Source: Eubacterium sp.
GTDB lineage: Bacteria; Bacillota; Clostridia; Lachnospirales; Lachnospiraceae
Length of the DNA stretch: 64,000 nt
NCBI GenBank assembly: GCA_017965495.1
Contig: JAGCPW010000025.1
Location: 27,692 to 91,691 of the forward strand
Reading direction: 5' to 3'
The position numbers were made by a program, and so were the translations under genes. Position 1 is the stretch's first letter, and every line of letters starts with the position of its first letter. The notes below the pieces were generated by a model. The model was not told the origin of the DNA and made no database searches. It worked only from the letters and a program-made list of their open reading frames with translations. This document shows, one piece after another, positions 1 through 9,132 of the stretch.

Positions 1-132
1 GTAAGACCTGGTAGAAACGTAGCAGTAATAGTTGAGTCTGCTTCAGTTAACCACAGACAGAAAATGCTTGGATATAATGCAGCAAAAGAATTAGAGAGAA
101 GAGTGGAAGAAAGTTTCTCAGATGATAAATAA
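1..132 (+). CDS. hprK: HPr kinase/phosphorylase, C-terminal end (partial)
   Basis: Only the last 43 codons are in the window, in frame 1, ending at TAA. The residues VRPGRN, then a hydrophobic AVIVESA run, then [10 protein letters not shown] match the conserved tail of bifunctional HPr kinase/phosphorylase, where a hexamer-stabilising helix follows VRPGRN. In Firmicutes the enzyme phosphorylates Ser46 of HPr and drives CcpA-dependent carbon catabolite repression. It lies 38 bases ahead of a glucokinase gene, which fits a sugar-sensing operon. The catalytic Walker A part lies upstream of the window, so the call rests on the tail alone. Confidence 0.85.
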   Translation, partial: VRPGRNVAVIVESASVNHRQKMLGYNAAKELERRVEESFSDDK

Positions 133-170
133 TTGTTTAGTGAGGAAGACTAAAGAATTTAGGAGTTAAC

Positions 171-1136
171 ATGAGAGAATATTGTTTTGGAGTGGATGTC
201 GGTGGCACCACAGTAAAAATTGGATTAATAAAAACTACTGGTGAGATAGTAGAAAAGTGGGAGATAGAGACTGACACTAGTAATAATGGTGAAAACATAT
301 TGGGAGATATTTGTAAATCTCTTGATGCCAAACTAGAACAGTGGAATCTTAAACCAAATGATGTAGAGGGAGTAGGAATTGGACTTCCAGGCCCAGTGCT
401 TGAAAATGGAACAGTTTTAAACTGTGTAAATTTAGGCTGGGGTACTTTTAATGTGGTAGAAAAAATGTCACAGTTGTTCCATGATGTTCCAGTGAAGGCC
501 GACAACGATGCCAATGTGGCAGCGCTGGGTGAAGACTGGATGGGAGCAGGAAAAGATTACAGCAGCATAGTAATGGTTACTCTTGGCACTGGTGTAGGTG
601 GCGGAGTGATTATTAATAATAAAATAGTTCAGGGCTTTAACGGAGGCGCTGGAGAAATTGGACACATCACTGTAAATGAAGATGAGACTGAAAGTTGTAA
701 CTGCGGAAGATTTGGATGTCTAGAACAGTATTGTTCAGCCACAGGTGTGGTTAGACTTGCTAATAGATATTTGGAAAGTCACGGTGAGCCTACCAAGATG
801 AGAGATATGAACCCTCTTGCTTGTAGAGACGTGTTTAACTTAGCAAAAGATGGTGACGAGGGAGCCATGGCTGTAGTTAGAGAGATGTCAGACTACCTCG
901 GCAAAGGACTTGCTGTTATTGCCAGCGTAGTTAACCCACAAGCTTTTGTGATAGGCGGTGGAGTGAGCAAGGCTGGACAGTTTTTGATTGACAATGTTGA
1001 AAATATTTATAGAAAAAGTTGTTTTGCACCATGTAGCAATGCTGAAGTAAAATTAGCAGAACTTGGCAACGATGCAGGAATCATTGGAGCGGCAGCTTTA
1101 GTTTCTAGAGCAGAAGACAAAGTAATTTTAGACTAA
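171..1136 (+). CDS. glcK: ROK-family glucokinase
   Basis: Cytoplasmic kinase that makes glucose-6-phosphate from glucose and ATP. The 321-residue protein has the N-terminal phosphate-binding motif GVDVGGTTVKIG (about residues 7-18), the ROK glycine-rich stretch GAGEIGHIT, and the ROK zinc motif with C176, C178 and C183 (CNCGRFGCLEQY). Length is normal for the family. The ATG has an AGGAG site seven bases upstream. It sits between hprK and murB. ROK proteins can also be N-acetylmannosamine kinases or repressors; there is no N-terminal helix-turn-helix, so a repressor is excluded, and glucokinase is favoured by the hprK neighbour. Confidence 0.88.
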   Translation: MREYCFGVDVGGTTVKIGLIKTTGEIVEKWEIETDTSNNGENILGDICKSLDAKLEQWNLKPNDVEGVGIGLPGPVLENGTVLNCVNLGWGTFNVVEKMSQLFHDVPVKADNDANVAALGEDWMGAGKDYSSIVMVTLGTGVGGGVIINNKIVQGFNGGAGEIGHITVNEDETESCNCGRFGCLEQYCSATGVVRLANRYLESHGEPTKMRDMNPLACRDVFNLAKDGDEGAMAVVREMSDYLGKGLAVIASVVNPQAFVIGGGVSKAGQFLIDNVENIYRKSCFAPCSNAEVKLAELGNDAGIIGAAALVSRAEDKVILD

Positions 1137-1145
1137 GGATTTAAG

Positions 1146-2039
1146 ATGATAGATACTTTAAAACAGATTGTTGGAGAAAACAGCATATTAGAAAATGAGA
1201 ACATGGCAAATCACACTACATTCAAGTGTGGTGGAAATGCCAGTCTTTATATTGCACCCAACTCTACAGATGAACTTGTAAAAGTGCTAGAAGTTTTAAG
1301 AAGTGAAAACTATCCATATATGGTTATCGGAAACGGAAGTAACTTGCTAGTTAAAGATGAGGGTTATGATGGAGCTATAGTGGAAGTTGATAAAAAGATT
1401 TCTGAGATAGATGTGCGTGGTGAAGAAATAGTAGTGGAAGCTGGAGCCAAACTATCAAAGGTGGCTACTATTGCTATGGAAAATGATTTGGCTGGTTTTG
1501 AGTTTGCACACGGAATTCCTGGAAATATGGGTGGTGCAGTTGTAATGAATGCTGGAGCCTACGGCGGAGAGATGAAAGATGTTCTAAAGTGGGTGAAGGT
1601 AGTAGATCAAAATGGTGAGATTAAAACTCTAGAGAATGAAGAACTAGAATTGGGATATAGAACAAGCCGAGTAATGAAAGAAAAGATGATAGTACTAGAG
1701 GCATGTATCAAACTTGAACTTGGAGTGATGGGTGAGATAGCAGAAGTTATGGCTCTTCTTATGAGCAAGAGAAAAGCTAGTCAGCCATTAGAGTATCCAA
1801 GTGCAGGTTCAACATTTAAAAGACCTGAGGGTTACTATGCCGGAAAGTTAGTGCAGGATGCTGGCATGAAAGGTTACCGCGTGGGCGATGCCATGGTGTC
1901 AGATAAGCACAGCGGATTTGTAATCAACTGTGGAAATGCCACAGCTACAGAAGTAATTCAGGTTATTAAGGATGTACAGGCTAAAGTGAAGGAAGACTTT
2001 GGCGTAGATTTAGAAACAGAAGTAAGAATTATCGGATAA
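1146..2039 (+). CDS. murB: UDP-N-acetylenolpyruvoylglucosamine reductase
   Basis: FAD/NADPH enzyme of the second committed step in peptidoglycan precursor synthesis; it reduces the enolpyruvyl group to give UDP-N-acetylmuramate. The 297-residue length fits the shorter Gram-positive type. Visible motifs are the FAD-binding MVIGNGSNLLVKD (about residues 58-70), GIPGNMGGAVVMNAGAYGGE (about 124-143), YPSAGSTFKRP with the catalytic serine (about 218-228) and the C-terminal LETEVRIIG containing the active-site glutamate. It starts nine bases after the glucokinase stop and precedes rapZ, a common Clostridia order. Confidence 0.95.
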   Translation: MIDTLKQIVGENSILENENMANHTTFKCGGNASLYIAPNSTDELVKVLEVLRSENYPYMVIGNGSNLLVKDEGYDGAIVEVDKKISEIDVRGEEIVVEAGAKLSKVATIAMENDLAGFEFAHGIPGNMGGAVVMNAGAYGGEMKDVLKWVKVVDQNGEIKTLENEELELGYRTSRVMKEKMIVLEACIKLELGVMGEIAEVMALLMSKRKASQPLEYPSAGSTFKRPEGYYAGKLVQDAGMKGYRVGDAMVSDKHSGFVINCGNATATEVIQVIKDVQAKVKEDFGVDLETEVRIIG

Positions 2040-2072
2040 AACACTGGTTTACATAAATGTGAGGTATAAAAT

Positions 2073-2933
2073 ATGCGTTTTGTAATTGTAACCGGAATTT
2101 CCGGAGCAGGAAAAATTTCAGCATTAAAGATTTTTGAGGACAGCGGTTTCTACTGCGCAGATAATCTACCTATTGAGTTAATCAATAACTTTGCAGATTT
2201 GGTTTTTGCTGAAAACAGCGAGAAGAACAAAGTAGCAATAGGAGTAGATATCAGAAGTGGTGCTCGTCTTGATAAGATGAACGATGTTCTTAAAGAACTA
2301 AAAGAAAAGGATCAAGACTATGAGATTCTATTCTTAGATTGTGACAACGACACATTGGTTAAACGTTTTAAAGAGACAAGACGCTCTCACCCAATGGGTG
2401 ACAAAGACAGTGTGTACAACGAGATAGAAGAGGAAAGAGAAAAGTTAGCTTTCCTAAAAGATCAAGCCGACTATATTATTGATACTACTAATCTTTTAAT
2501 AAGAGATTTACGAAAAGAGATAGAAAACATCTTTATAAAAGATAAAGAGTACAACAACTTATATGTAACTATCCTATCTTTCGGTTTTAAATATGGTGTA
2601 CCTGCAGATTGCGATTTGGTGTTTGACGTAAGATTCTTGCCAAACCCATACTACGTACCAAAACTTAAAAAGAAAACGGGCGAAGACAAAGATGTACAAG
2701 AGTTTGTACTTAATTCACCAGTTTCAGAAATATTTATCGACAAACTTTTTGATATGGTAGACTTCCTAATTCCAAACTACATAGATGAGGGAAAGAACCA
2801 ACTAGTTATCGGTATTGGTTGTACAGGTGGGCATCACAGATCAGTTACAGTAGCTAATGAACTATACAAAAAACTTTCTACAGATGATAAAGATTACGGC
2901 TTGAGAAAAGCACACCGTGATATTGATAGATAA
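2073..2933 (+). CDS. rapZ: RNase adapter protein RapZ (YvcJ family nucleotide-binding protein)
   Basis: RapZ/YvcJ proteins bind nucleotides and, in gamma-proteobacteria, guide RNase E to the sRNA GlmZ; in Gram-positives the role is less clear. The 286 residues cover the family from the P-loop to the C-terminal domain, which here carries FGFKYGVP, DVRFLPNPYYVP and GIGCTGGHHRSV. The protein ends at R-D-I-D-R, as in the family. One oddity: the P-loop reads GISGAGKIS, so the Ser/Thr that normally follows the Walker A lysine is isoleucine. It stands between murB and whiA, with no yvcK-type gene between rapZ and whiA. Confidence 0.93.
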   Translation: MRFVIVTGISGAGKISALKIFEDSGFYCADNLPIELINNFADLVFAENSEKNKVAIGVDIRSGARLDKMNDVLKELKEKDQDYEILFLDCDNDTLVKRFKETRRSHPMGDKDSVYNEIEEEREKLAFLKDQADYIIDTTNLLIRDLRKEIENIFIKDKEYNNLYVTILSFGFKYGVPADCDLVFDVRFLPNPYYVPKLKKKTGEDKDVQEFVLNSPVSEIFIDKLFDMVDFLIPNYIDEGKNQLVIGIGCTGGHHRSVTVANELYKKLSTDDKDYGLRKAHRDIDR

Positions 2934-2935
2934 TT

Positions 2936-3895
2936 ATGAGTTTTACTTCAAAAGTAAAAACTGAATTAGCGGATCGCATTAGTAATGCAAAACATTGCAG
3001 GGTAGCAGAGATTGCTGCCCTGATTTCAATGTGTGGAAATGTTTCAATAGATGAACATGACCATTACACAGTAAATATCAAGACTGACACAGAAGTGACA
3101 GCTAAGAAATTTAGAGAACTTCTCTGGAAATCTTTCCATATAGATACAGATGTGGAGGAGAAGGATAAGCAACTATCTCACTCCAAGAAAACATATATTG
3201 TTGAAATTAAGAATAGTAAAGATGCTCTTTTTGTTTTGAACGAGACTAAAATTATGAACAGTCAAAATGAGATAGAAGAGCAGATGAATATCGATAAAAA
3301 TGAAATAATTAAAAGGGACTGTTGCAAGAGAGCCTATCTTAGAGGTGCATTTCTAGCAGCAGGGTCTATTAGCAACCCAGAAAAGTCTTATCATTTTGAG
3401 ATTAACTGCACAAACGAAAACAAAGCTAACCAAATAGTGGATATATTAAAGTCCTTTGACGTGGATGCAAAGACTTTGAATAGGAGAAGTAAGTTCATTG
3501 TGTATTTAAAGGACAGCGAGAAAGTGGTAGATGCGCTAAACATTATGGAAGCGCCTATTGCGCTACTAGAAGTTGAGACTATTAAGATTGACAAGCAGAT
3601 GGCTAACAAGGTAAATAGACAGATGAACTGCGATCAAGCTAATATCAATAAGACGGTTAATGCTTCGCAAAGAATGATTGAGAATATTAATTATATAGAA
3701 GAGGAAGTTGGGCTTTCATACTTGCCAGAGAAACTCCAGCAAATTGCACGAATTAGGGTGGAAAATCCGGATGCATCTTTGCAGGAAATTGGCGATATGA
3801 TGGTACCATCTCTAGGCAAATCTGGAGTTAATCATAGGCTAAGAAAGATTAGCGAAATTGCCGAGAATTTAAGGGCTGAAGAAGGGTCTAAATAG
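2936..3895 (+). CDS. whiA: DNA-binding protein WhiA (sporulation/cell-division regulator)
   Basis: WhiA has a LAGLIDADG-like N-terminal domain joined to a helix-turn-helix. It controls sporulation septation genes in Streptomyces and influences division in Bacillus. In this 319-residue protein the N-terminal part contains MSFTSKVKTELA and CCKRAYLRGAFLAAGSIS (about residues 127-145), and the C-terminal helix-turn-helix is around SLQEIGDMM...SGVNHRLRKI (about 280-305). The ATG is two bases after the rapZ stop, so translation is probably coupled. The end is followed within 15 bases by a new promoter. Confidence 0.93.
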   Translation: MSFTSKVKTELADRISNAKHCRVAEIAALISMCGNVSIDEHDHYTVNIKTDTEVTAKKFRELLWKSFHIDTDVEEKDKQLSHSKKTYIVEIKNSKDALFVLNETKIMNSQNEIEEQMNIDKNEIIKRDCCKRAYLRGAFLAAGSISNPEKSYHFEINCTNENKANQIVDILKSFDVDAKTLNRRSKFIVYLKDSEKVVDALNIMEAPIALLEVETIKIDKQMANKVNRQMNCDQANINKTVNASQRMIENINYIEEEVGLSYLPEKLQQIARIRVENPDASLQEIGDMMVPSLGKSGVNHRLRKISEIAENLRAEEGSK

Positions 3896-3907
3896 GCTTA
3901 TAGCCTT

Positions 3908-3937
3908 TTGACAAAGGCAGTTATAGTGTAGTAAAAT
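3908..3937 (+). promoter_or_regulatory. sigma-A type promoter for the membrane protein at 3972
   Basis: TTGACA at 3908-3913 and TAAAAT at 3932-3937 with an 18-base spacer. It starts directly after whiA and separates the next gene from the hprK-whiA operon. Confidence 0.6.
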
Positions 3938-3971
3938 GACTACTAGGATTATTTGTATCGGAGATGATTTT

Positions 3972-4607
3972 ATGAGCAGAGTTAGAGCAATGTTTGTATA
4001 CTTTTTTGTACTTTTAGGTGAGGCTGCGCTTGTTTTTATGGCAAAGGAGCCTACTACTTGTACAGGTACAATTTATATCATGAAAATCACAGGCGGAAAC
4101 CAGCTTGATAAGGTGGAGAAGGTTAGACAGTTGTCCCACATTACAGTTGGTGTTATCTGTTTGTTGGCTTGTATTGGATTATTACTTATGGCGATTGACC
4201 TAATTGGAGGAAAGTCCAAAGGGCTACTCAAGTTTGCATATTTATTTATGGCAGTTTATAACTTGATTCAAGTAGTTGCTTGTATTTACATCTTCGCATC
4301 TACAGATCTCATTAGATCAAGTACACAGAAAGCTAATTGCTTAGTTTACTTTATCTCGCAATGTATACTACTTATAGTTATGAGTTTGTATATTTTACGT
4401 GAGTTAGGCTTGATGAGATTTTTGGATAAATTATCTGCAGTATTATTGCTAGCTATTGTTGGCCAGATAGTATCAAATGGTTTATTACTAAGAAATGCTA
4501 ATATAAAGGAATCATTGATTTATGGTTGCATTACAGCATTACCAACGTTGGCGATATTTGTTTTTGAGGCATTTGTTTTGGAGGCTTCGATACGACAGAA
4601 TAGATAA
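3972..4607 (+). CDS. Hypothetical multi-pass membrane protein
   Basis: I do not recognise this 211-residue protein. It has about six hydrophobic segments: residues 5-22 (MFVYFFVLLGEAALVFMA), 55-75, 85-105, 115-135, 142-160 and 175-195. Short charged loops and KK/R-rich turns lie between them, so it is an integral membrane protein. The ATG at 3972 is chosen because GGAGATGATTTT lies just upstream; an in-frame ATG at 3936 has no ribosome site and overlaps the -10 element. It has its own promoter and is closed by a strong hairpin terminator before dnaE. No catalytic motif is visible. Confidence 0.6.
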   Translation: MSRVRAMFVYFFVLLGEAALVFMAKEPTTCTGTIYIMKITGGNQLDKVEKVRQLSHITVGVICLLACIGLLLMAIDLIGGKSKGLLKFAYLFMAVYNLIQVVACIYIFASTDLIRSSTQKANCLVYFISQCILLIVMSLYILRELGLMRFLDKLSAVLLLAIVGQIVSNGLLLRNANIKESLIYGCITALPTLAIFVFEAFVLEASIRQNR

Positions 4608-4617
4608 TCGAAAGTAC

Positions 4618-4648
4618 AAACTTCCGGAAAACCTTCCGGAAGTTTTTT
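4618..4648 (+). terminator. Rho-independent terminator before dnaE
   Basis: Perfect 12-base arms AAACTTCCGGAA (4618-4629) and TTCCGGAAGTTT (4634-4645) with an AACC loop and a run of six T. Confidence 0.85.
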
Positions 4649-4663
4649 ACAATAGGGAGACTT

Positions 4664-7600
4664 ATGGATTTTACACATTTGCATGTCCATACAGAATACA
4701 GTCTGTTGGACGGCTCAAGTAAAATTAAAGAGATTACAAAGCAGGCCAAGGAGCTTGGAATGAACAGTCTCGCCATTACAGATCACGGTGTGATGTATGG
4801 CGCGATTGATTTTTATCGTGCGGCCAAAGATGCTGGCATTAAGCCAATTATTGGTTGCGAGGTCTATGTGGCTCCAGGTTCAAGGTTTGAAAAAGAAGCA
4901 GGTGAAAGTGAGGACCGTTACTATCACCTCATTTTGCTTGCAGAAAACAATAAGGGTTATGAGAACCTCTGCAAGATTGTATCTAAAGGTTTTGTGGACG
5001 GATTTTACTACAAGCCAAGAGTGGATTACGAAGTGCTAGAAGAATTCCATGAGGGAATCATTTGTCTTAGTGCTTGTCTTGCGGGTGAAGTTCAAAGAAA
5101 CTTAGCGCGTGAAGATTACGAGGCCGGCAAAGAAGCCGCACTTAAGTATTTAAAGATTTTTGGCGAGGGTAACTATTTCCTTGAGATGCAAGATCACGGA
5201 ATCCCTGAGCAGCAGACTGTAAATCAGCAATTGCTAAGACTTAGCAAAGATATAAATGTGGATTTGGTTTGTACAAACGATGTTCACTATACATACAAAG
5301 ACGATGTGGAAGCACATGACATTTTGCTTTGCATACAAACTGGTAAACGCAAAAGCGATGAAGACAGAATGCGCTACGAAGGTGGCCAGTATTATTTGAA
5401 GAGCCCAGAGGAGATGGCAGAGTTATTTAAGTATGCGCCACAGGCTCTTGAAAATACACAAAAGATTGCAGACAGATGTAATGTGGACTTTGAGTTTGGA
5501 GTCACAAAGTTGCCTAACTTTGACGTGCCAGAAGGTTATACTCCTTGGACATATCTAAAGGAACTTTGCGAGAAGGGGTTAGAGAAGAGATACCCTGTTA
5601 TGCGAGGAGAGGAAGATCCAAACTGCAGCGCTACTAAAGAAGAACTCCAAGAGAGACTTAACTTTGAATTAAATACGATTAAGGATATGGGATACATTGA
5701 GTATTTCTTGATTGTTTGGGACTTTATAGATTACGCGAAGAGAAACGGAATCCCTGTAGGCCCAGGACGTGGTTCGGCTGCGGGTAGTATCGTTTCATAT
5801 TGTTTAGAGATTACAGACATTGAGCCAGTTCGTTACAACTTGCTATTTGAGCGTTTCCTAAATCCGGAGCGTGTGTCTATGCCCGATATTGATATCGACT
5901 TCTGTATCGAGAGACGCCAGGAAGTGATTGATTACGTGGCAGAAAAGTACGGCAAAGACCATGTGGCTCAGATTGTTACTTTTGGAACACTTAAAGCGAA
6001 GGGTGTAGTAAGAGACGTGGGACGTGTTCTTGATATGCCTTATGCTAGATGCGATCAAATCGCAAAAATGATTCCAAACGAGTTAAATATTACTTTGGCG
6101 GAAGCCCTTGCTACTAGCAACGAACTAAAGACAGAGTACGATAGTGACCCAGAGGTTAAATACTTAATTGATATGTCAATGAGACTAGAGGGACTTCCAC
6201 GTCACGCATCAATGCATGCGGCCGGCGTAGTTATCTGTGCTAAACCTGTGGATGAGTATGTTCCTTTGTCGCTAGCGAGCGATGGTTCCATCACCACACA
6301 ATACATTATGACTACGCTAGAAGAACTAGGACTTCTTAAAATGGACTTCCTTGGTCTTCGAAACTTAACTGTAATTCAAAACACAATCGACCTTATAAAA
6401 GAAAACAAGGGCGATGTGGTCAACTTAAAAGAAATAGATTACGACGATAAGAAAGTTCTAGGATATATCGGAACAGGAAACACTGAGGGCATCTTCCAAC
6501 TTGAGAGCGCAGGTATGAAGAGTTTTATGAAGGAACTTAAGCCTCAGTCTCTAGAAGATGTTATAGCCGGTATTTCTTTGTACCGTCCAGGTCCTATGGA
6601 CTTTATTCCAAAATATGAAGAGGGCAAGAATAATCCTGGCGCGGTTACTTACGATTGCCCAGAGCTTGAGCCTATCCTCAAACCAACTTATGGCTGTATC
6701 GTATACCAAGAGCAAGTTATGCAGATAGTTCGTGACTTGGCTGGATATACACTTGGCAGAAGTGATTTGCTTCGCCGTGCTATGAGTAAGAAGAAACAAG
6801 ACGTCATGGACAAAGAACGTCAGAACTTCGTTTACGGTAATGAGGACGAGGGCGTCAAAGGATGCGTAAACAACGGAATAGATGAGGCTATCGCCAATAA
6901 GATTTATGATGAGATGACAGATTTTGCAAAGTATGCGTTTAATAAGTCTCACGCGGCAGCTTATGCTGTAGTGGCGTATCAAACAGCATATCTCAAATAC
7001 TATTATCCAACAGAGTTTATGGCAGCTATGCTTTCATCTGTTATGGACAACTCATCTAAGGTGGCAGAGTATATCTACTCATGTCGTTCAATGGGAATTG
7101 AGATTTTGCCGCCAGATATCAATGAGGGATTTAGTGATTTCTCAGCAGCAGGAGATAGCATCAGATATGGACTTACAGCTATTAAGAGTGTAGGTCGTCC
7201 TATCATTTCAGCTATCATTGAAGAGCGCGAGAAGAACGGCAAGTTCAATGATATAGACGAGTTCATTTCTAGAACTATGCAGCACGGTGTTAACAAGCGT
7301 GCGATTGAAAACTTCATCAAATGTGGAGCGTTTGATTCATTTGGCGCTACAAGAAAACAGATGATGATGGTTTATAACGATATTTGCGACAGTATCTCAC
7401 AGGAAAACAAGACTGCTATGGAAGGACAAGTTTCATTCTTTGATATAGCAGATGAAGAGACTAAAGATGCATACAAAGTTAAACTTCCAAACTGTGGCGA
7501 GTTTGACAAAGAACAACTTTTAGAATTTGAAAAAGAGATTCTTGGAATATATGTAAGTGGACATCCACTAGATGAATTGGAAGATAAGTGGAAGAGCCAC

Positions 7601-8140
7601 ATTACAAATATTTCAATTGACTTTAACGAGCCAGAGGAAGGCGAAGATCCAAAGGTTAAAGACAAGAGCAAAGTGACAGTGGGCGGAATCATAAATACTT
7701 TGACGAAGAAGTTCACTAAGAAGGGCCAACAGATGGCGTTTATCACTTTGGAAGATTTGGTGGGAACTGTGGAAGTGATTGTCTTCCCAAGACAGTACGA
7801 GCAGTACAGAACTCTTATGGAAGAGGGCCAGATTATCTTTGTATCGGGCGAAGCTCAGATAGAAGAAAACAATGACGGAAAGATTATTGCTAATAACATT
7901 TCCGCATTTGGCGATATGCCTTCAAAAGTTTGGGTTTCATTCAAGAACAGAGATGAATACTTTGACCAAGAAAAAGAATTTGAAAACTTGCTATGGGAGA
8001 ATCACGGAAATGATACGGTGATGGTTTACTTGGCAGAAGATAAGCAAATAAAACAGATGGATGCAAAGTTTAATGTGAATGCCTCATCTGAATTCATAGC
8101 AAAACTAAAAGAAAAATATGGCGAGGAGAATGTGAAATGA
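4664..8140 (+). CDS. dnaE: DNA polymerase III alpha subunit (DnaE1 type)
   Basis: Replicative polymerase subunit of 1158 residues, close to the E. coli DnaE length. An N-terminal PHP domain (about 1-210) opens with THLHVHTEYSLLDG and ITDHGVMYGA. The polymerase core carries GPGRGSAAGSIVSYCLEI (about 365-382) and the catalytic aspartates in PDIDIDFCIERR (about 406-417). A helix-hairpin-helix region follows, and an OB-fold is seen around KVTVGGIINTL...VEVIVFPRQYEQY (about 1003-1050). AGGGAGA precedes the ATG. Firmicutes normally also carry PolC, in which case DnaE extends primers. The gene overlaps the next by ATGA. Confidence 0.96.
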   Translation: MDFTHLHVHTEYSLLDGSSKIKEITKQAKELGMNSLAITDHGVMYGAIDFYRAAKDAGIKPIIGCEVYVAPGSRFEKEAGESEDRYYHLILLAENNKGYENLCKIVSKGFVDGFYYKPRVDYEVLEEFHEGIICLSACLAGEVQRNLAREDYEAGKEAALKYLKIFGEGNYFLEMQDHGIPEQQTVNQQLLRLSKDINVDLVCTNDVHYTYKDDVEAHDILLCIQTGKRKSDEDRMRYEGGQYYLKSPEEMAELFKYAPQALENTQKIADRCNVDFEFGVTKLPNFDVPEGYTPWTYLKELCEKGLEKRYPVMRGEEDPNCSATKEELQERLNFELNTIKDMGYIEYFLIVWDFIDYAKRNGIPVGPGRGSAAGSIVSYCLEITDIEPVRYNLLFERFLNPERVSMPDIDIDFCIERRQEVIDYVAEKYGKDHVAQIVTFGTLKAKGVVRDVGRVLDMPYARCDQIAKMIPNELNITLAEALATSNELKTEYDSDPEVKYLIDMSMRLEGLPRHASMHAAGVVICAKPVDEYVPLSLASDGSITTQYIMTTLEELGLLKMDFLGLRNLTVIQNTIDLIKENKGDVVNLKEIDYDDKKVLGYIGTGNTEGIFQLESAGMKSFMKELKPQSLEDVIAGISLYRPGPMDFIPKYEEGKNNPGAVTYDCPELEPILKPTYGCIVYQEQVMQIVRDLAGYTLGRSDLLRRAMSKKKQDVMDKERQNFVYGNEDEGVKGCVNNGIDEAIANKIYDEMTDFAKYAFNKSHAAAYAVVAYQTAYLKYYYPTEFMAAMLSSVMDNSSKVAEYIYSCRSMGIEILPPDINEGFSDFSAAGDSIRYGLTAIKSVGRPIISAIIEEREKNGKFNDIDEFISRTMQHGVNKRAIENFIKCGAFDSFGATRKQMMMVYNDICDSISQENKTAMEGQVSFFDIADEETKDAYKVKLPNCGEFDKEQLLEFEKEILGIYVSGHPLDELEDKWKSHITNISIDFNEPEEGEDPKVKDKSKVTVGGIINTLTKKFTKKGQQMAFITLEDLVGTVEVIVFPRQYEQYRTLMEEGQIIFVSGEAQIEENNDGKIIANNISAFGDMPSKVWVSFKNRDEYFDQEKEFENLLWENHGNDTVMVYLAEDKQIKQMDAKFNVNASSEFIAKLKEKYGEENVK

Positions 8141-8943
8141 TAATCACATCTACTAGCAATGAGCAAATCAAAAAAATAGTGAAATTACGCGAGAAGTCCA
8201 AAGAGCGAAAATCTGTGGGCTTGTTTGTGGTAGAAGGAATCAGAATTTTCAAAGAGATTCCAGCGTTCGATATTGATTCTGTTTATGTGTCAGAAAGTTT
8301 TGTAAACAATTACATCAATGTTGATAAGGAAAGCACAACAGATAACAGATATGACAATATTCCAGATTTGTTTAGCAGAGTGGATTACACAGTAGTGGCT
8401 GACAATGTGTTTAAGAAATTGTCTGACACTGTAAATCCTCAAGGAGTGTTAGCCGTTGTTAGAATGCAAGACTACACTTTAGAAGAACTATTGAACGAGC
8501 GCGACAAAGAAAATAGCTGCATCGTAGTTTTAGATAAAATCCAAGATCCAGGAAACCTTGGAACTATTATTAGAACTGGAGAGGGAGCAGGTATCACAGG
8601 AGTGGTTATGAGCGCTGATACAGTGGACCTTTATAATCCAAAAGTTATTCGCTCAACTATGGGCTCAATCTTTAGAGTTCCATGTGTGATAGTAGATGAC
8701 TTAGGTGCAGCAGTTAACGAGATTAAGGCTAGTGGAGTTTCAACATACGCAGCACATCTAGACGGAGAAGATATAGCAAGTGTGGAACTTGAAAATGATA
8801 GAGCATTCCTTATTGGAAATGAAGCAAATGGACTCAGTGATGAGATTGCAAATTTAGCAGATAAAAAAATAAAGATTCCAATGGAAGGTGAAGTGGAATC
8901 TTTAAATGCAGCTGTAGCCACAGCAATTTTAATATATAGATAA
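8137..8943 (+). CDS. TrmH/SpoU-family RNA 2'-O-methyltransferase
   Basis: Uses S-adenosylmethionine to methylate a ribose 2'-hydroxyl in rRNA or tRNA. The 268 residues contain an N-terminal substrate-binding domain (about 1-110, starting TSNEQIKKIVKLREKSKERK) and a SPOUT knot domain with the three family motifs: LDKIQDPGNLGTIIRTGEGAG (about 130-150), FLIGNEANGLSDE (about 225-237) and the C-terminal LNAAVATAILIYR. The start overlaps the dnaE stop (ATGA), so the two are translationally coupled. This subgroup is often annotated as 23S rRNA methyltransferase (RlmB-like); the exact nucleotide target cannot be read from sequence. Confidence 0.88.
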   Translation: MIITSTSNEQIKKIVKLREKSKERKSVGLFVVEGIRIFKEIPAFDIDSVYVSESFVNNYINVDKESTTDNRYDNIPDLFSRVDYTVVADNVFKKLSDTVNPQGVLAVVRMQDYTLEELLNERDKENSCIVVLDKIQDPGNLGTIIRTGEGAGITGVVMSADTVDLYNPKVIRSTMGSIFRVPCVIVDDLGAAVNEIKASGVSTYAAHLDGEDIASVELENDRAFLIGNEANGLSDEIANLADKKIKIPMEGEVESLNAAVATAILIYR

Positions 8944-8954
8944 GTAATCACATA

Positions 8955-8983
8955 TTGTATGTGATAATAATATATGTTATAAT
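8955..8983 (+). promoter_or_regulatory. sigma-A promoter for the GH18 gene leader
   Basis: TTGTAT at 8955-8960, a 17-base spacer and TATAAT at 8978-8983. Transcription would start near 8990, giving a leader of about 140 bases. Confidence 0.75.
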
Positions 8984-8989
8984 GAATCG

Positions 8990-9120
8990 GAACAGAACAG
9001 ATCTAAAGGTGAACAACAACTAGGAGGTTAATACATTACGACTTGACCTTCTATAAAGAGTTCCCTGCGAGTTTAACGACTTGTATGTGCCGGTGCAAAA
9101 GCGCCGGCACTTTAAAAATA
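8990..9120 (+). ncRNA. Structured 5' leader, candidate attenuator or riboswitch
   Basis: Between the promoter and the GH18 start are two clear stems. One pairs 9021-9031 with 9043-9053 (TAGGAGGTTAA with TTGACCTTCTA, two G-U pairs) and sequesters an AGGAGG-like sequence. The other is a 10-bp GC-rich hairpin, GTGCCGGTGC-AAAA-GCGCCGGCAC, at 9087-9110, followed by TTTAAAAA, a weak terminator-like tail. I could not match it to a riboswitch class I know. Supported: a structured untranslated leader. Inferred: a regulatory role. Confidence 0.5.
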
Positions 9121-9132
9121 CGGAGGATAAAT

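Noticed and set aside
9043-9132. N-terminal extension of the GH18 protein from TTG 9043 or ATG 9085
   Set aside because: It would place sequence before a standard lipoprotein signal peptide and lies in a structured leader; ATG 9133 has CGGAGGA at good spacing.
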